Of a DNA stretch of 13,655 nt, positions 1 to 7,784 are shown in pieces. Under the pieces are notes generated by a model. The model was not told the DNA's origin, ran no database searches, and was given only the letters and a program-made list of their open reading frames with translations. The DNA is taken from assembly GCA_910587715.1 (NCBI GenBank), contig CAJUMV010000063.1:1-13655 (forward strand). Reading direction: 5' to 3'. The translations under genes were made by a program, and so were the position numbers. Position 1 is the stretch's first letter. Every line of letters starts with the position of its first letter. The stretch is from an uncultured Lachnospiraceae bacterium (GTDB taxonomy: Bacteria > Bacillota > Clostridia > Lachnospirales > Lachnospiraceae).

Positions 1-202
1 ATACCATATCCCAAACCTTGACTCCATGTTTTCCGGAGTTTTCGGACAGTCTGCAGTTCATAATGAAAAATTTCACAGATGAATGTCCTTTTTAGGGAAC
101 ATTTTACCGAAACCGACCTGTCGGAAGTAGGACTGTGGGAAATTTCTTTTGATAAAAATAGGCGTAACGGATTCGCAATATATGCAAACCGTAACACCGA
201 AC

Positions 203-419
203 GGCATTAGAAGCCGGCTTGTGCCGGGTATTGGGTATGCCAGGACCCTTGGGAACTTCCGAGAGGAAGAAGTACCGGGAGCGAAGCGGAATTTCCGCAT
301 TACTCGTAAGAGTAACCAATATGCCTTGTTAATTGAGCCATGCAGTCTCAGATAAGCGCAGAAAATGGCTGCTTGCAGACATTTTTCTGTGATTATCTGA
401 GACTATAGGGCGAAAGCCC
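203..419 (+). other. Cluster of hairpins, possible structured RNA or folded repeat
   Basis: This gene-free stretch contains consecutive hairpins readable directly from the sequence. GGCAT at 203-207 pairs with ATGCC at 237-241 and encloses CCGGC/GCCGG (214-218 with 223-227). CTTCC/GGAAG (256-260 with 265-269) closes a GAGA loop. GCGGAA/TTCCGC (286-291 with 293-298) is a near-palindrome. TTACTC/GAGTAA (300-305 with 310-315) closes a GTAA loop. A long hairpin spans 344-404, and GGGC/GCCC (408-411 with 416-419) closes a GAAA loop. Three of the loops fit the GNRA tetraloop rule, which is usual for folded RNA and unlikely by chance in coding DNA. I looked for a group II intron domain V and did not find one, and I do not recognise a named RNA class. 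It could be an uncharacterised ncRNA, a degraded intron, or a REP/MITE-like repeat. The strand is assigned only from the GNRA loops. Confidence 0.4.
344..404. repeat. Long inverted repeat (12 bp perfect arms, extended inner stem)
   Basis: AGTCTCAGATAA at 344-355 is the exact reverse complement of TTATCTGAGACT at 393-404. After one mismatch (356/392) the stem continues for about nine more pairs, 357-365 with 383-391, with one G-U pair. The remaining 17-base apical segment can itself form a small CTG/CAG hairpin. No T-run follows, so this is not a standard terminator. It fits an RNA stem or the core of a small palindromic repeat. Confidence 0.65.
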
Positions 420-505
420 GCAGCGAGATGAAGCAGAGCGGAATCGAGCTGGCATGGCGGAGCAAATGCGAAAGTACCTTGACAATTTCATATTTTACAT
501 CAGAG

Positions 506-533
506 TTCTTGGTTTACTTCTCTTCGATATAAT
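506..533 (+). promoter_or_regulatory. Candidate promoter for the ATPase gene
   Basis: A perfect TATAAT -10 box lies at 528-533, about 50 bases upstream of the chosen ATG at 582. The best -35 candidate is the weak TTCTTG at 506-511 with a 16-base spacer. The TTGACA at 479-484 is a better -35 match but has no acceptable -10 at the correct distance. The call therefore rests mainly on the -10 box and its position. Confidence 0.35.
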
Positions 534-581
534 GTTAATATAATGATATCATTTAAATTATTGGCGGGAGGTAAACGGGTT

Positions 582-2174
582 ATGACTAAGTATTTTAATA
601 CGGAAGGTTCCTGCAAAGTTACAGAGCATTATATGGTAAAACTGGATGAGCGGCTTGGAAAAATCAAACGAGTATTGGTTGATAGAAAAAAGTATTTTGT
701 CATAAACAGGGGGCGTCAGTATGGAAAGACCACTACGCTTCAGTCGCTTGCGGATTATCTGTCAGAAGACTACTTTGTTTTTTCGCTGGATTTTCAGAAA
801 ATGCCGGATGAAAAATTTGAAACGGGGGAGACATTTTCCCGCGCGTTGATAAGCATGATGTATGATGCTCTTCAATATGAAGAAGGGGAAGAGCAGGAGA
901 AAGTGCGAGCGATGCTGTCGGAGTTCACTGCGGACAATCCGGAAATGGGAATGGACGATCTGTTTCGGTTCTTGAGCGATATGTGCAGAAAGAATCCGCG
1001 ACCTATTGTGCTGATGATTGATGAGGTGGACAGTGCGGGAAACAATGAGGTGTTTGTCAAATTTCTGGCACAGCTGCGGGCGTATTATTTGGAGAGGGAT
1101 AGAGTGCCGACATTCCACTCGGTAATCCTTGCCGGCGTATACAGCATTAAAAACCTGAAATTAAAACTCCGTCCAGAATCAGAACATCAATACAATAGTC
1201 CTTGGAATATTGCAGCGGATTTTGATATTGACATGAGCTTTTCGGCGCAGCAGATCGCAGGAATGCTCGCGGAATATGAAGCAGATTACCATACGGGAAT
1301 GGATATACAGGCTGTATCGGAAGAAATTTATGCTTATACTTCGGGGTATCCGGTGCTGGCATCTATGATTTGTAAACGCATTGACGAAAGGATCATGGGC
1401 AGTGACGGATTTGAGGATGCAAAGAAAGCCTGGTCAAAGGCTGGGATTGAAGAAGCGGTAACCATAATCTTAAAGGAGAGCAATCTTTTGTTTGAGAGCA
1501 TGGTCAAACAACTTGATATCTATGAAGAACTTTATAAGATGATAGAGGATATCATATACTGCGGCAGGCGGATTCCGTTCAGCATGGAGGCAAAGCCGAT
1601 CAATCTTGGTGTGATGTTTGGATTTTTGAAAGAGGAAAACGGTCGTGTGATGATAGCAAACCGTCTATTTGAAATGTGTCTTCTGAATCTGTTTATGGCG
1701 AAAGAAGCAATCCGCAGCGAAATTTATACCAAAGGTGAGGGAGACAGGAGTCAGTTTATCCGGAACGGCAGGCTTGATATGGATGCGGTGATAGGAAAAT
1801 TCGTAGAGCATTTTTCTGATATCTGGAGCAAGAACGACGAACAGTTCGTGGAAAAATACGGACGCAAGTTTTTCCTTCTGTATTTAAAGCCAATTATAAA
1901 CGGTACGGGTAACTATTACATTGAGGCTGAGACGCGGGATTTGCGGCGTACGGACGTAATTGTGGATTACCTTGGAGAGCAGTTTATCGTCGAGATGAAG
2001 ATTTGGCATGGTAATGAATACAATGAGCGAGGAGAACAGCAGCTTACAGATTATCTGGATTATTACCATAAAGATAAGGGTTATATGCTGAGCTTCAATT
2101 TTAACAAAAATAAAACCGTAGGCGTAAACGAGATTAAGATTGGAAATAAGACGATTGTGGAGGCGGTTGTGTAA
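582..2174 (+). CDS. AAA-family ATPase with C-terminal PD-(D/E)XK nuclease-like domain
   Basis: The protein has 530 residues from the ATG at 582, chosen because GGGAGG at 566-571 sits about 10 bases upstream; the in-frame ATG at 543 would add 13 residues and has no visible ribosome binding site. Walker A is GRQYGKTT (residues 44-51) and Walker B is IVLMIDEVD (142-150), so it should bind and hydrolyse ATP. Near the C-terminus D458 and E471-M-K473 form the D...ExK pattern of the PD-(D/E)XK superfamily, followed by a GEQQLTDYL helix. The N-terminus (MTKYFNTEGSC) and overall plan match the widespread anaerobe family of AAA ATPases with a DUF1703/PDDEXK_9-type tail, often present in many copies per genome. 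The biological role of that family is not established. It has its own promoter candidate and terminator, so it is not part of the operon downstream. No membrane segments or signal peptide are evident. Confidence 0.88.
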   Translation: MTKYFNTEGSCKVTEHYMVKLDERLGKIKRVLVDRKKYFVINRGRQYGKTTTLQSLADYLSEDYFVFSLDFQKMPDEKFETGETFSRALISMMYDALQYEEGEEQEKVRAMLSEFTADNPEMGMDDLFRFLSDMCRKNPRPIVLMIDEVDSAGNNEVFVKFLAQLRAYYLERDRVPTFHSVILAGVYSIKNLKLKLRPESEHQYNSPWNIAADFDIDMSFSAQQIAGMLAEYEADYHTGMDIQAVSEEIYAYTSGYPVLASMICKRIDERIMGSDGFEDAKKAWSKAGIEEAVTIILKESNLLFESMVKQLDIYEELYKMIEDIIYCGRRIPFSMEAKPINLGVMFGFLKEENGRVMIANRLFEMCLLNLFMAKEAIRSEIYTKGEGDRSQFIRNGRLDMDAVIGKFVEHFSDIWSKNDEQFVEKYGRKFFLLYLKPIINGTGNYYIEAETRDLRRTDVIVDYLGEQFIVEMKIWHGNEYNERGEQQLTDYLDYYHKDKGYMLSFNFNKNKTVGVNEIKIGNKTIVEAVV

Positions 2175-2212
2175 GTATAAGCTGCTATGATAAAATGTGA
2201 CAGGATAATAAG

Positions 2213-2256
2213 AGATCTGATGTAAGGTATGAAATTGCTTTGCGTCAGGTCTTTTT
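2213..2256 (+). terminator. Intrinsic terminator after the ATPase gene
   Basis: AGATCTGATG at 2213-2222 pairs with CGTCAGGTCT at 2243-2252 over ten positions, two of them G-U, and a five-T run follows at 2252-2256. The hairpin starts about 40 bases after the stop codon. It separates the ATPase gene from the eight-gene operon. Confidence 0.75.
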
Positions 2257-2283
2257 CTATGTGTAAAAAGTATGTGCTATAAA
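2255..2283 (+). promoter_or_regulatory. Candidate extended -10 promoter for the surface-polymer operon
   Basis: TATAAA at 2278-2283 is preceded by TGC at 2275-2277, which fits the extended -10 (TGn) pattern. The -35 position (2255-2260, TTCTAT) is poor, as is common with extended -10 promoters. It lies between the terminator at 2213-2256 and the GTG start at 2342, giving a leader of roughly 50 bases with no visible riboswitch or attenuator. Confidence 0.4.
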
Positions 2284-2341
2284 AGTTTTGGTCTGAGATT
2301 TCATTATCTGGGAATAGAGACAAAGGAAGGGTGGTGATGGC

Positions 2342-4774
2342 GTGGAGCGATACAGTAAAAAGGACATGCTGCAGACAGTGGATACGTTGCTGAAAGCCAA
2401 TGACGCCATCGTAAAAGCCATTACTTCTAATCCGCAGGGAGCGGCGGAGGCGCTGGTACAGTGTCAGGAATCCGCAATTGTGCTGGGTACTTACATAGAT
2501 ACGCTTGGTGAAGAGTCTGCATCCCTCGTGCACATTTTAGAAGATTATTGTGAGAATATTTATCAGATAAACGAGGATCTGTCTGATGAAAATGTGTGTC
2601 GGAAAATAGCAAAGAAAATACAGAAACAATTGACCGGTCTTCGTAACAGTATTCAGTATGAGCTGCCCGACGACAAAAAAGAGGTCGTGTTTCTTCCCTA
2701 TAAAGCGTCCATGTGGGACTCCTTGGAAAGTGTCTGGAAAGCAGCGGACGAAGATCCGAGCTGTGATGCCTATGTGATTCCTATTCCCTATTTTGACAAG
2801 AATCCTGACGGGAGCTTTAAAGAGGAGCACTACGAGGGAGACCAATACCCGGCGTATGTGCCGATTACCCGGTATGACGAGTACGATCTGGAAGCGCGCC
2901 ATCCGGATGTGATTTATATACATAATCCTTATGATGAATGCAATCATGTGACGAGCGTGCACCCTTACTTCTATTCCAAAAACCTGAGAAACTATACAGA
3001 TAAATTAGTGTATATTCCTTATTTCATTTTGAAGGAGATCGAGCCGGACAACCAACCGGAGATTGACGGCATGAAACATTTCTGCTTTACGCCGGGCACA
3101 ATCTACGCCCATCAGGTGATTGTGCAGTCGGAAAAGATGCGGCAGATTTACATCAACGAATACATGAAAGCGGCTAAGGAGATGGGGCTGCCCGGGGAGC
3201 ATGTGGACAGGAAGTCGTTGGAGCAGAAATTTCTGGGGACGGGCTCGCCGAAGATTGACAAGGTGTTAAATACGAAAAAAGGGGATCTGGAGATTCCGGC
3301 AGAGTGGTTGAGAATCATTGAAAAGCCGGACGGAAGCCGGAAGAAGATTGTCCTTTACAATACCAGCGTGAGCGCACTTTTACAACACAGCGAAAAGATG
3401 CTGCGAAAGATAAAGTCAGTGTTTGGTATTTTTAAGGAATACAAGGATGAGGTCGCGCTGTTGTGGAGACCGCACCCGTTGATTCAGGCGACGATTGAGA
3501 GTATGCGTCCGCAGCTTTGGGAGGCATATAGGGAACTCAGGGACAGGTATGTTGCAGAAGGCTGGGGGATCTATGACGATTCAGCGGATCTGGATCGGGC
3601 GGTGGTTTTGAGTGATGCATATTATGGGGATCCGAGTTCGGTGGTGCTGCTTTATAAGAAAATAAAAAAGCCGATTATGCTGCAAAATGTACTGATTATC
3701 CCCGCTGCTGACAGTGCCTCACGGATGTTTGAATTAACGATAGAGTCGCTTGCCGCTGGAGAACACGAGATTTATGCGGTCGGACGTGAACTGAACGTAA
3801 TGTTCCGGTTGGATTTAAGAACAAATGAAGTGGAAACGATAACGGATATGCCGGAGGAGGAAAAACTTGCCGGGAGGCTCTATAACGGCGTATGCCTTGA
3901 TAAGGATATACTGGCATTGGTTCCCTATTATGCCAGAAAGTTTTGGTACTATCGCTTGAAGGAAAAGAAATGGTACAGCATGGATATCAGCGCATATGTT
4001 GATCCGGATCAGGCACGCAAGTTTGTAGGGGGATATATTTTTGAAGGAACGGTATATTTATTTGGCTATTACTATAAGAATATCCTGCTAATCGATCTCA
4101 AATTCGGGCAGATTAGAGAACTGTTTGAGGAAAAAGACCGGCACTTGTTTTGGGAACAGACGCCGGTGGTACATAACGGTAAACTATTCGTTGCCGATCT
4201 GTTTCGGAGTGAAATGATTGGCATAGATTTGTATGATATCGGCAATTATGAAATTTTTGAGATGGAAAATATAGAGACGTCCACACAAAATGGAAACGGC
4301 GGGATTACATTTGACGGCGAATATTTTTATATCGTAAAACACCACGGGAATTTGCTATATAAATGGAAACCTTTTGAAAAAGCATATCCTATTGAAATGG
4401 ATTCTATTTATGATACGGATGAACCGTTTTTCAATGGGATAGAGGCACATGGCCGGTTTTTGTTTTTATATAGCCCGAAAGGAAAGAGCTATGTTTACGG
4501 TCTTGACGGGATGAAGCCTTATATAGCGGAAAATAAGGCGTTTTATGCAAAGAGGATACCTCTGTCCGAGCTGGCTGTGGGCGAAAAGGGGGCGGTGGCG
4601 GTATTTGATAATGAAATGAAAGAAGTAAACCGCTTTGCGGCAGCGTTGACCCCGGACGAACATCGGGATTACCTTGCCCATGCAAAAATAACGGAAAAAG
4701 CGATGACGGAGAATGATGTAATCGGTTTAGAGGAGTTTATTTGTTTAAATGCGTTAAAGACCACGGAGGAATAG
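2342..4774 (+). CDS. CDP-glycerol glycerophosphotransferase-like protein fused to a beta-propeller domain
   Basis: This 810-residue protein starts at GTG 2342, behind purine-rich AGGAAGG (2324-2330) and GGTGG (2330-2334). An ATG at 2337 is out of frame. Residues 1-110 look helical. Residues about 112-450 resemble the GT-B fold of CDP-glycerol:poly(glycerophosphate) transferases (TagF/TarF group): WRPHPL at 375-380 and SDAYYGDPSSVV at 424-435 match the conserved C-lobe motifs. I do not see the HGTPLK-type motif of classic members; the equivalent region reads KLVYIPYFILKE. Residues about 460-790 are a series of short beta-strand repeats with periodic aromatic and glycine residues (for example YAVGRELNVMFRLDL and KLFVADLFRSEMIGIDLYD), best explained as a WD40/kelch-like beta-propeller. 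No membrane helix is visible. As first gene of the operon it probably transfers or recognises an alditol-phosphate unit. The exact substrate is unknown and catalysis is not certain. Confidence 0.78.
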   Translation: MERYSKKDMLQTVDTLLKANDAIVKAITSNPQGAAEALVQCQESAIVLGTYIDTLGEESASLVHILEDYCENIYQINEDLSDENVCRKIAKKIQKQLTGLRNSIQYELPDDKKEVVFLPYKASMWDSLESVWKAADEDPSCDAYVIPIPYFDKNPDGSFKEEHYEGDQYPAYVPITRYDEYDLEARHPDVIYIHNPYDECNHVTSVHPYFYSKNLRNYTDKLVYIPYFILKEIEPDNQPEIDGMKHFCFTPGTIYAHQVIVQSEKMRQIYINEYMKAAKEMGLPGEHVDRKSLEQKFLGTGSPKIDKVLNTKKGDLEIPAEWLRIIEKPDGSRKKIVLYNTSVSALLQHSEKMLRKIKSVFGIFKEYKDEVALLWRPHPLIQATIESMRPQLWEAYRELRDRYVAEGWGIYDDSADLDRAVVLSDAYYGDPSSVVLLYKKIKKPIMLQNVLIIPAADSASRMFELTIESLAAGEHEIYAVGRELNVMFRLDLRTNEVETITDMPEEEKLAGRLYNGVCLDKDILALVPYYARKFWYYRLKEKKWYSMDISAYVDPDQARKFVGGYIFEGTVYLFGYYYKNILLIDLKFGQIRELFEEKDRHLFWEQTPVVHNGKLFVADLFRSEMIGIDLYDIGNYEIFEMENIETSTQNGNGGITFDGEYFYIVKHHGNLLYKWKPFEKAYPIEMDSIYDTDEPFFNGIEAHGRFLFLYSPKGKSYVYGLDGMKPYIAENKAFYAKRIPLSELAVGEKGAVAVFDNEMKEVNRFAAALTPDEHRDYLAHAKITEKAMTENDVIGLEEFICLNALKTTEE

Positions 4775-4779
4775 GCGGC

Positions 4780-6327
4780 ATGAAAAAAATTATAATTTTT
4801 GGGGCAGGGCAGTCCGGAGGGGTTGCGCTGATTAATTTGCGCAGAGAGAACGTGGCGTATTTTTGTGATAACCGGAGAAGCATAGTCGGCACGTATAAAT
4901 ACGGCGTGGAAATTATTGGTTTTGAGCAAATGCTGGAACTGTTAGGTTCCCATATCATTTTGATTGCAGCGAATGACGGCAATGCCATTGAGATAGCAAT
5001 GCAATTGGAAACGATAGATATAGTCGATTATGTATTTTACTATCGCTCGGTTAAGGCTAGAGTTTTGAAATACGGGATCGAAGCAACGATGGAATATCTT
5101 CAGGAATATGGAAACAGAGCCTACTGTAAATCAGAATATTTCAGATGGTTATTGCTTGAGCGGACAGAACAAATGAAATATATGAGAGAAGTGATCAATC
5201 CGTATGGACTGCCAAAAGCGGAAGGATATCTGCGGAAGGAGCAGGTTAGAAATACGGAATACGCAAAGCTGGTATTAGAGGATATTTCTTCTCTAAAACT
5301 GGATCTGTTCATAATAGGGGGAACTCTGATCGGGGCGGAGAGACAGGGCGGCTTTATTCCGTGGGATGATGATATCGATTTTGCGCTGCTCAGAAAAGAT
5401 TATAACAGGCTGCTAGATTTTGCCAAGGAAAACTGGCATATGACAACACGGCGGGGGGATGGCAGAGTAAAGTACAGACAGCTTACAGAATTGATGCGTC
5501 AATATCCCGATGAATATATTTTTTCGGTTAATCAATACTGTGCCAGTTTATATAGGGGAACTTCCATCGTTGACTATGCGGTTGTGGATTTCTTTATCTT
5601 TGACTGTTTTGATGAGGACTATGATTACCAGGATTACAAAAAGATTATTTGTGAGATAAAGGAGGACATAGAGAGCCGGGAAGACGTGGTCAAAAATCTG
5701 GAGGTTGAGCAGGAGGCAGTCAGGAATAATGGGCATATCGTAGAGTGCTCTAACAAAATAGGATTTGCACTGGATACGCTGATTCCCTATGAGACATTGC
5801 ACGTCAATTCGTGGCTGGATGCAAAGACGATTTTCCCGACAAGAGAAATTCCCTTTGAGGATATGTATCTTCCAGCGCCAAATGATATAAAAGGTTATTT
5901 GTCATATGAAATACCGGGGTTTGAAGGTGTGCCTTCGGATATCGGCATTCCCAAAAGATTAAGTCAGGTCAAGGACGCCGTCCAAGGTCTGCTTACACAG
6001 GTTGAAATATATTTGACCAAGGTTGAGGAGGTCGATCGGTTCGGCGGTCTTTATGAGACGCTGCGTAATGCGGGCATTTACGTGGTATACGTGATTGAGA
6101 TTGCACATTGTAATACGGTTGAAAATGTCGAAGATGCGGAAATTATAAAAACACTGATAAAGAGAAAATATGAATATAAGGAGTGGATGAATATAAACGC
6201 AGAAATTGCAATTACTTCAGTGGACGAAGAGGTTTTAAGAAAATATAAAAACAGCCGGAAATTGGTTGTCAACGGAAATGAGAATGAGGTGACAGCTCAT
6301 ATAGTAGAGAAATACGGAAGTAAGTGA
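4780..6327 (+). CDS. LicD-family phosphotransferase with N-terminal Rossmann-like domain
   Basis: The protein has 515 residues from ATG 4780, nine bases after GGAGGA (4765-4770) and five bases past the previous stop. An upstream in-frame TTG at 4741 lies inside the preceding gene and is not favoured. Residues 1-95 form a Rossmann-like unit: FGAGQSGG at 7-14, a strand ending in YFCDN, then ILIAAND. The LicD domain follows (about 125-400), with GGTLIGAERQGGFIPWDDDIDF at residues 180-201 split as GGTLIG (180-185) and the metal-binding WDDDID (195-200). LicD proteins transfer phosphocholine or other phospho-alcohols from a CDP donor to sugars in the cytoplasm. A C-terminal region (about 405-515, containing NAGIYVVYVIE) is shared with the next gene and I do not recognise it. 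The family is secure; the transferred group is not determined. The adjoining cytidylyltransferase is the obvious candidate for supplying the CDP donor. Confidence 0.88.
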   Translation: MKKIIIFGAGQSGGVALINLRRENVAYFCDNRRSIVGTYKYGVEIIGFEQMLELLGSHIILIAANDGNAIEIAMQLETIDIVDYVFYYRSVKARVLKYGIEATMEYLQEYGNRAYCKSEYFRWLLLERTEQMKYMREVINPYGLPKAEGYLRKEQVRNTEYAKLVLEDISSLKLDLFIIGGTLIGAERQGGFIPWDDDIDFALLRKDYNRLLDFAKENWHMTTRRGDGRVKYRQLTELMRQYPDEYIFSVNQYCASLYRGTSIVDYAVVDFFIFDCFDEDYDYQDYKKIICEIKEDIESREDVVKNLEVEQEAVRNNGHIVECSNKIGFALDTLIPYETLHVNSWLDAKTIFPTREIPFEDMYLPAPNDIKGYLSYEIPGFEGVPSDIGIPKRLSQVKDAVQGLLTQVEIYLTKVEEVDRFGGLYETLRNAGIYVVYVIEIAHCNTVENVEDAEIIKTLIKRKYEYKEWMNINAEIAITSVDEEVLRKYKNSRKLVVNGNENEVTAHIVEKYGSK

Positions 6328-6328
6328 A

Positions 6329-7774
6329 ATGAATAAAAGAGTGATATTGTTTGGCAGCGGTGCATACGGACTGAAAGCATTGAAGCTTTTAGGCAGGGAA
6401 CATGTATATGCTTTTTGTGATAATGCCTGTAAATCTGATGGAACAAAATATGGGGTTGCTTATCTCACGTTTGGCAGTATGAAACGTATTGTAGAATCTT
6501 ATATTTTGCTTGTCTCGATGAATGCCGGCAATGCGAGAACCGTGGCAAAGCAGCTGGCGGATAACGGGATTGACGACTTTCTCATTATGGATGACGGCAT
6601 CATGGGGATGATAGAAGATACCTCCGCCGACAGCTTTATGCGTCTCGTGAATCAGGATGTGGAAAGAATCAGAATGGAACGGGATCAATTTGCAGCCGTT
6701 TCCCAGAACTTGGAAGAGCAGTTAACCTATCTGAAATCACTCTCGGATATAACAAAGTTAAAACCGGCACGGGGATATTTATCCTGTGTGCAGGAGCAAT
6801 CTGTGCGGATTGCAAAAATGATTTTTGAAGATGTGCAGGCGCTGAATATAAAACCATTTGTGATAGCGGGGAGCCTTCTGGGATTTTACAGACATAAGGG
6901 TTTTGTGCCGTGGGATGACGATCTGGATTTTGGATTATTTAGGAATGATTATGATAAATTGCTTGCCTATGGAAAAACGCATTACATCTATATGGAAAGA
7001 AAAGCGTCCTTTGACGAGGAGGATGATGAATTAACGAAAAGAGTTTTTTCTGAACATCCCAATGAATTTATAATGTTTGTCTCACCGAACTGTATGCAGA
7101 TCGGGTATGGATGTTCGGAAATAGAAGCAAGGAAAATTGACTTTTTCTCTTATGACTATTATGAAGATAACGCCCAGTTTGCGGAGCATAAAAAGCTGAT
7201 AGAAGAATGCCGGGACAGAAGATATACAGAACGGGGAAATGCGTTTGCGCTTGACTGCAGGAACGGGAGGGCAGCCGTCTGTGAAGAGAGTCATTTTGTC
7301 TTTTGGGGATTGGATAATATGGATTCCTATGTGTATGAAGAAGACGACTGGTTTCCGGCAGATATGATTCAGCCGTTAAAGGAAATATGTTTTGAGGGTC
7401 TGCGGTGCTATGCGCCGAATAAGCCGGAAGAAATGTTGAAACTGTTTTATGGGGATTACATGTCTTACCCGGAAGATCTGACTGGCAGACATTTGACCGA
7501 AAATGCCAGCGCGAGATTCAGGAAAAACTATCTGTATATGGGAATTGTCGCGTCAAGCGGGACGATGATTGCAAAGAGTAAGGAACTTTACAGGCACTCT
7601 AGGAACAATGGAATCTATTGCATATATGTTCTATTGAAGGACAGAATCGATAAAGCAAGCGCCTATCAGGAGGTTGAGGGGGCGCTTATTGAAAACCGGG
7701 TGGAGTATATCAACTATCTGGATCGTGAATTTGATGTTTTAATCAGTGATAATGAAAAGCCGGATGACACATAA
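6329..7774 (+). CDS. Second LicD-family phosphotransferase with N-terminal Rossmann-like domain
   Basis: The protein has 481 residues and its ATG lies one base after the previous stop, with GGAAG (6316-6320) as ribosome binding site. It is a diverged paralogue of the preceding gene with the same domain order. Residues 1-95 are Rossmann-like (FGSGAYG at 8-14, AFCDN, ILLVSMN). Residues about 100-145 are charged and heptad-like, probably a short coiled coil. The LicD signature is GSLLG at 181-185 and WDDDLD at 195-200, the same residue numbers as in the neighbour. The C-terminus (about 410-481) contains NNGIYCIYVLL, matching the other paralogue's C-terminal region. All acidic signature residues are kept, so it should be active as a CDP-dependent phospho-alcohol transferase. 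Two LicDs side by side suggest either two acceptor positions or two donors. Cytoplasmic; no membrane segments seen. Confidence 0.88.
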   Translation: MNKRVILFGSGAYGLKALKLLGREHVYAFCDNACKSDGTKYGVAYLTFGSMKRIVESYILLVSMNAGNARTVAKQLADNGIDDFLIMDDGIMGMIEDTSADSFMRLVNQDVERIRMERDQFAAVSQNLEEQLTYLKSLSDITKLKPARGYLSCVQEQSVRIAKMIFEDVQALNIKPFVIAGSLLGFYRHKGFVPWDDDLDFGLFRNDYDKLLAYGKTHYIYMERKASFDEEDDELTKRVFSEHPNEFIMFVSPNCMQIGYGCSEIEARKIDFFSYDYYEDNAQFAEHKKLIEECRDRRYTERGNAFALDCRNGRAAVCEESHFVFWGLDNMDSYVYEEDDWFPADMIQPLKEICFEGLRCYAPNKPEEMLKLFYGDYMSYPEDLTGRHLTENASARFRKNYLYMGIVASSGTMIAKSKELYRHSRNNGIYCIYVLLKDRIDKASAYQEVEGALIENRVEYINYLDREFDVLISDNEKPDDT

Positions 7775-7784
7775 GAGGTAGTCT

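Noticed and set aside
62..210. Open stretch that reads ...LSEVGLWEISFDKNRRNGFAI in the + frame ending in TAG near 209
   Set aside because: It looks somewhat protein-like and could be the tail of a decayed gene, but it is under 50 codons and I recognise no family.
149..355. Short + strand ORF of 68 codons in the upstream region
   Set aside because: It starts at TTG without a ribosome binding site and runs straight through the hairpin cluster. The stems explain the sequence better than a protein does, although a repeat-encoded peptide cannot be fully excluded.
203..475. Possible group II intron end
   Set aside because: The GNRA loops prompted the check, but no domain V with its conserved AGC/GTTC pairing and no GTGYG boundary could be found, and there is no reverse transcriptase ORF.
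543..581. Upstream ATG for the ATPase
   Set aside because: It has no Shine-Dalgarno sequence, whereas the ATG at 582 has GGGAGG at proper distance and gives the family's usual N-terminus.
4741..4779. Earlier TTG start for the first LicD gene
   Set aside because: It overlaps the preceding gene. The ATG at 4780 has a good GGAGGA and begins directly with the Rossmann strand.
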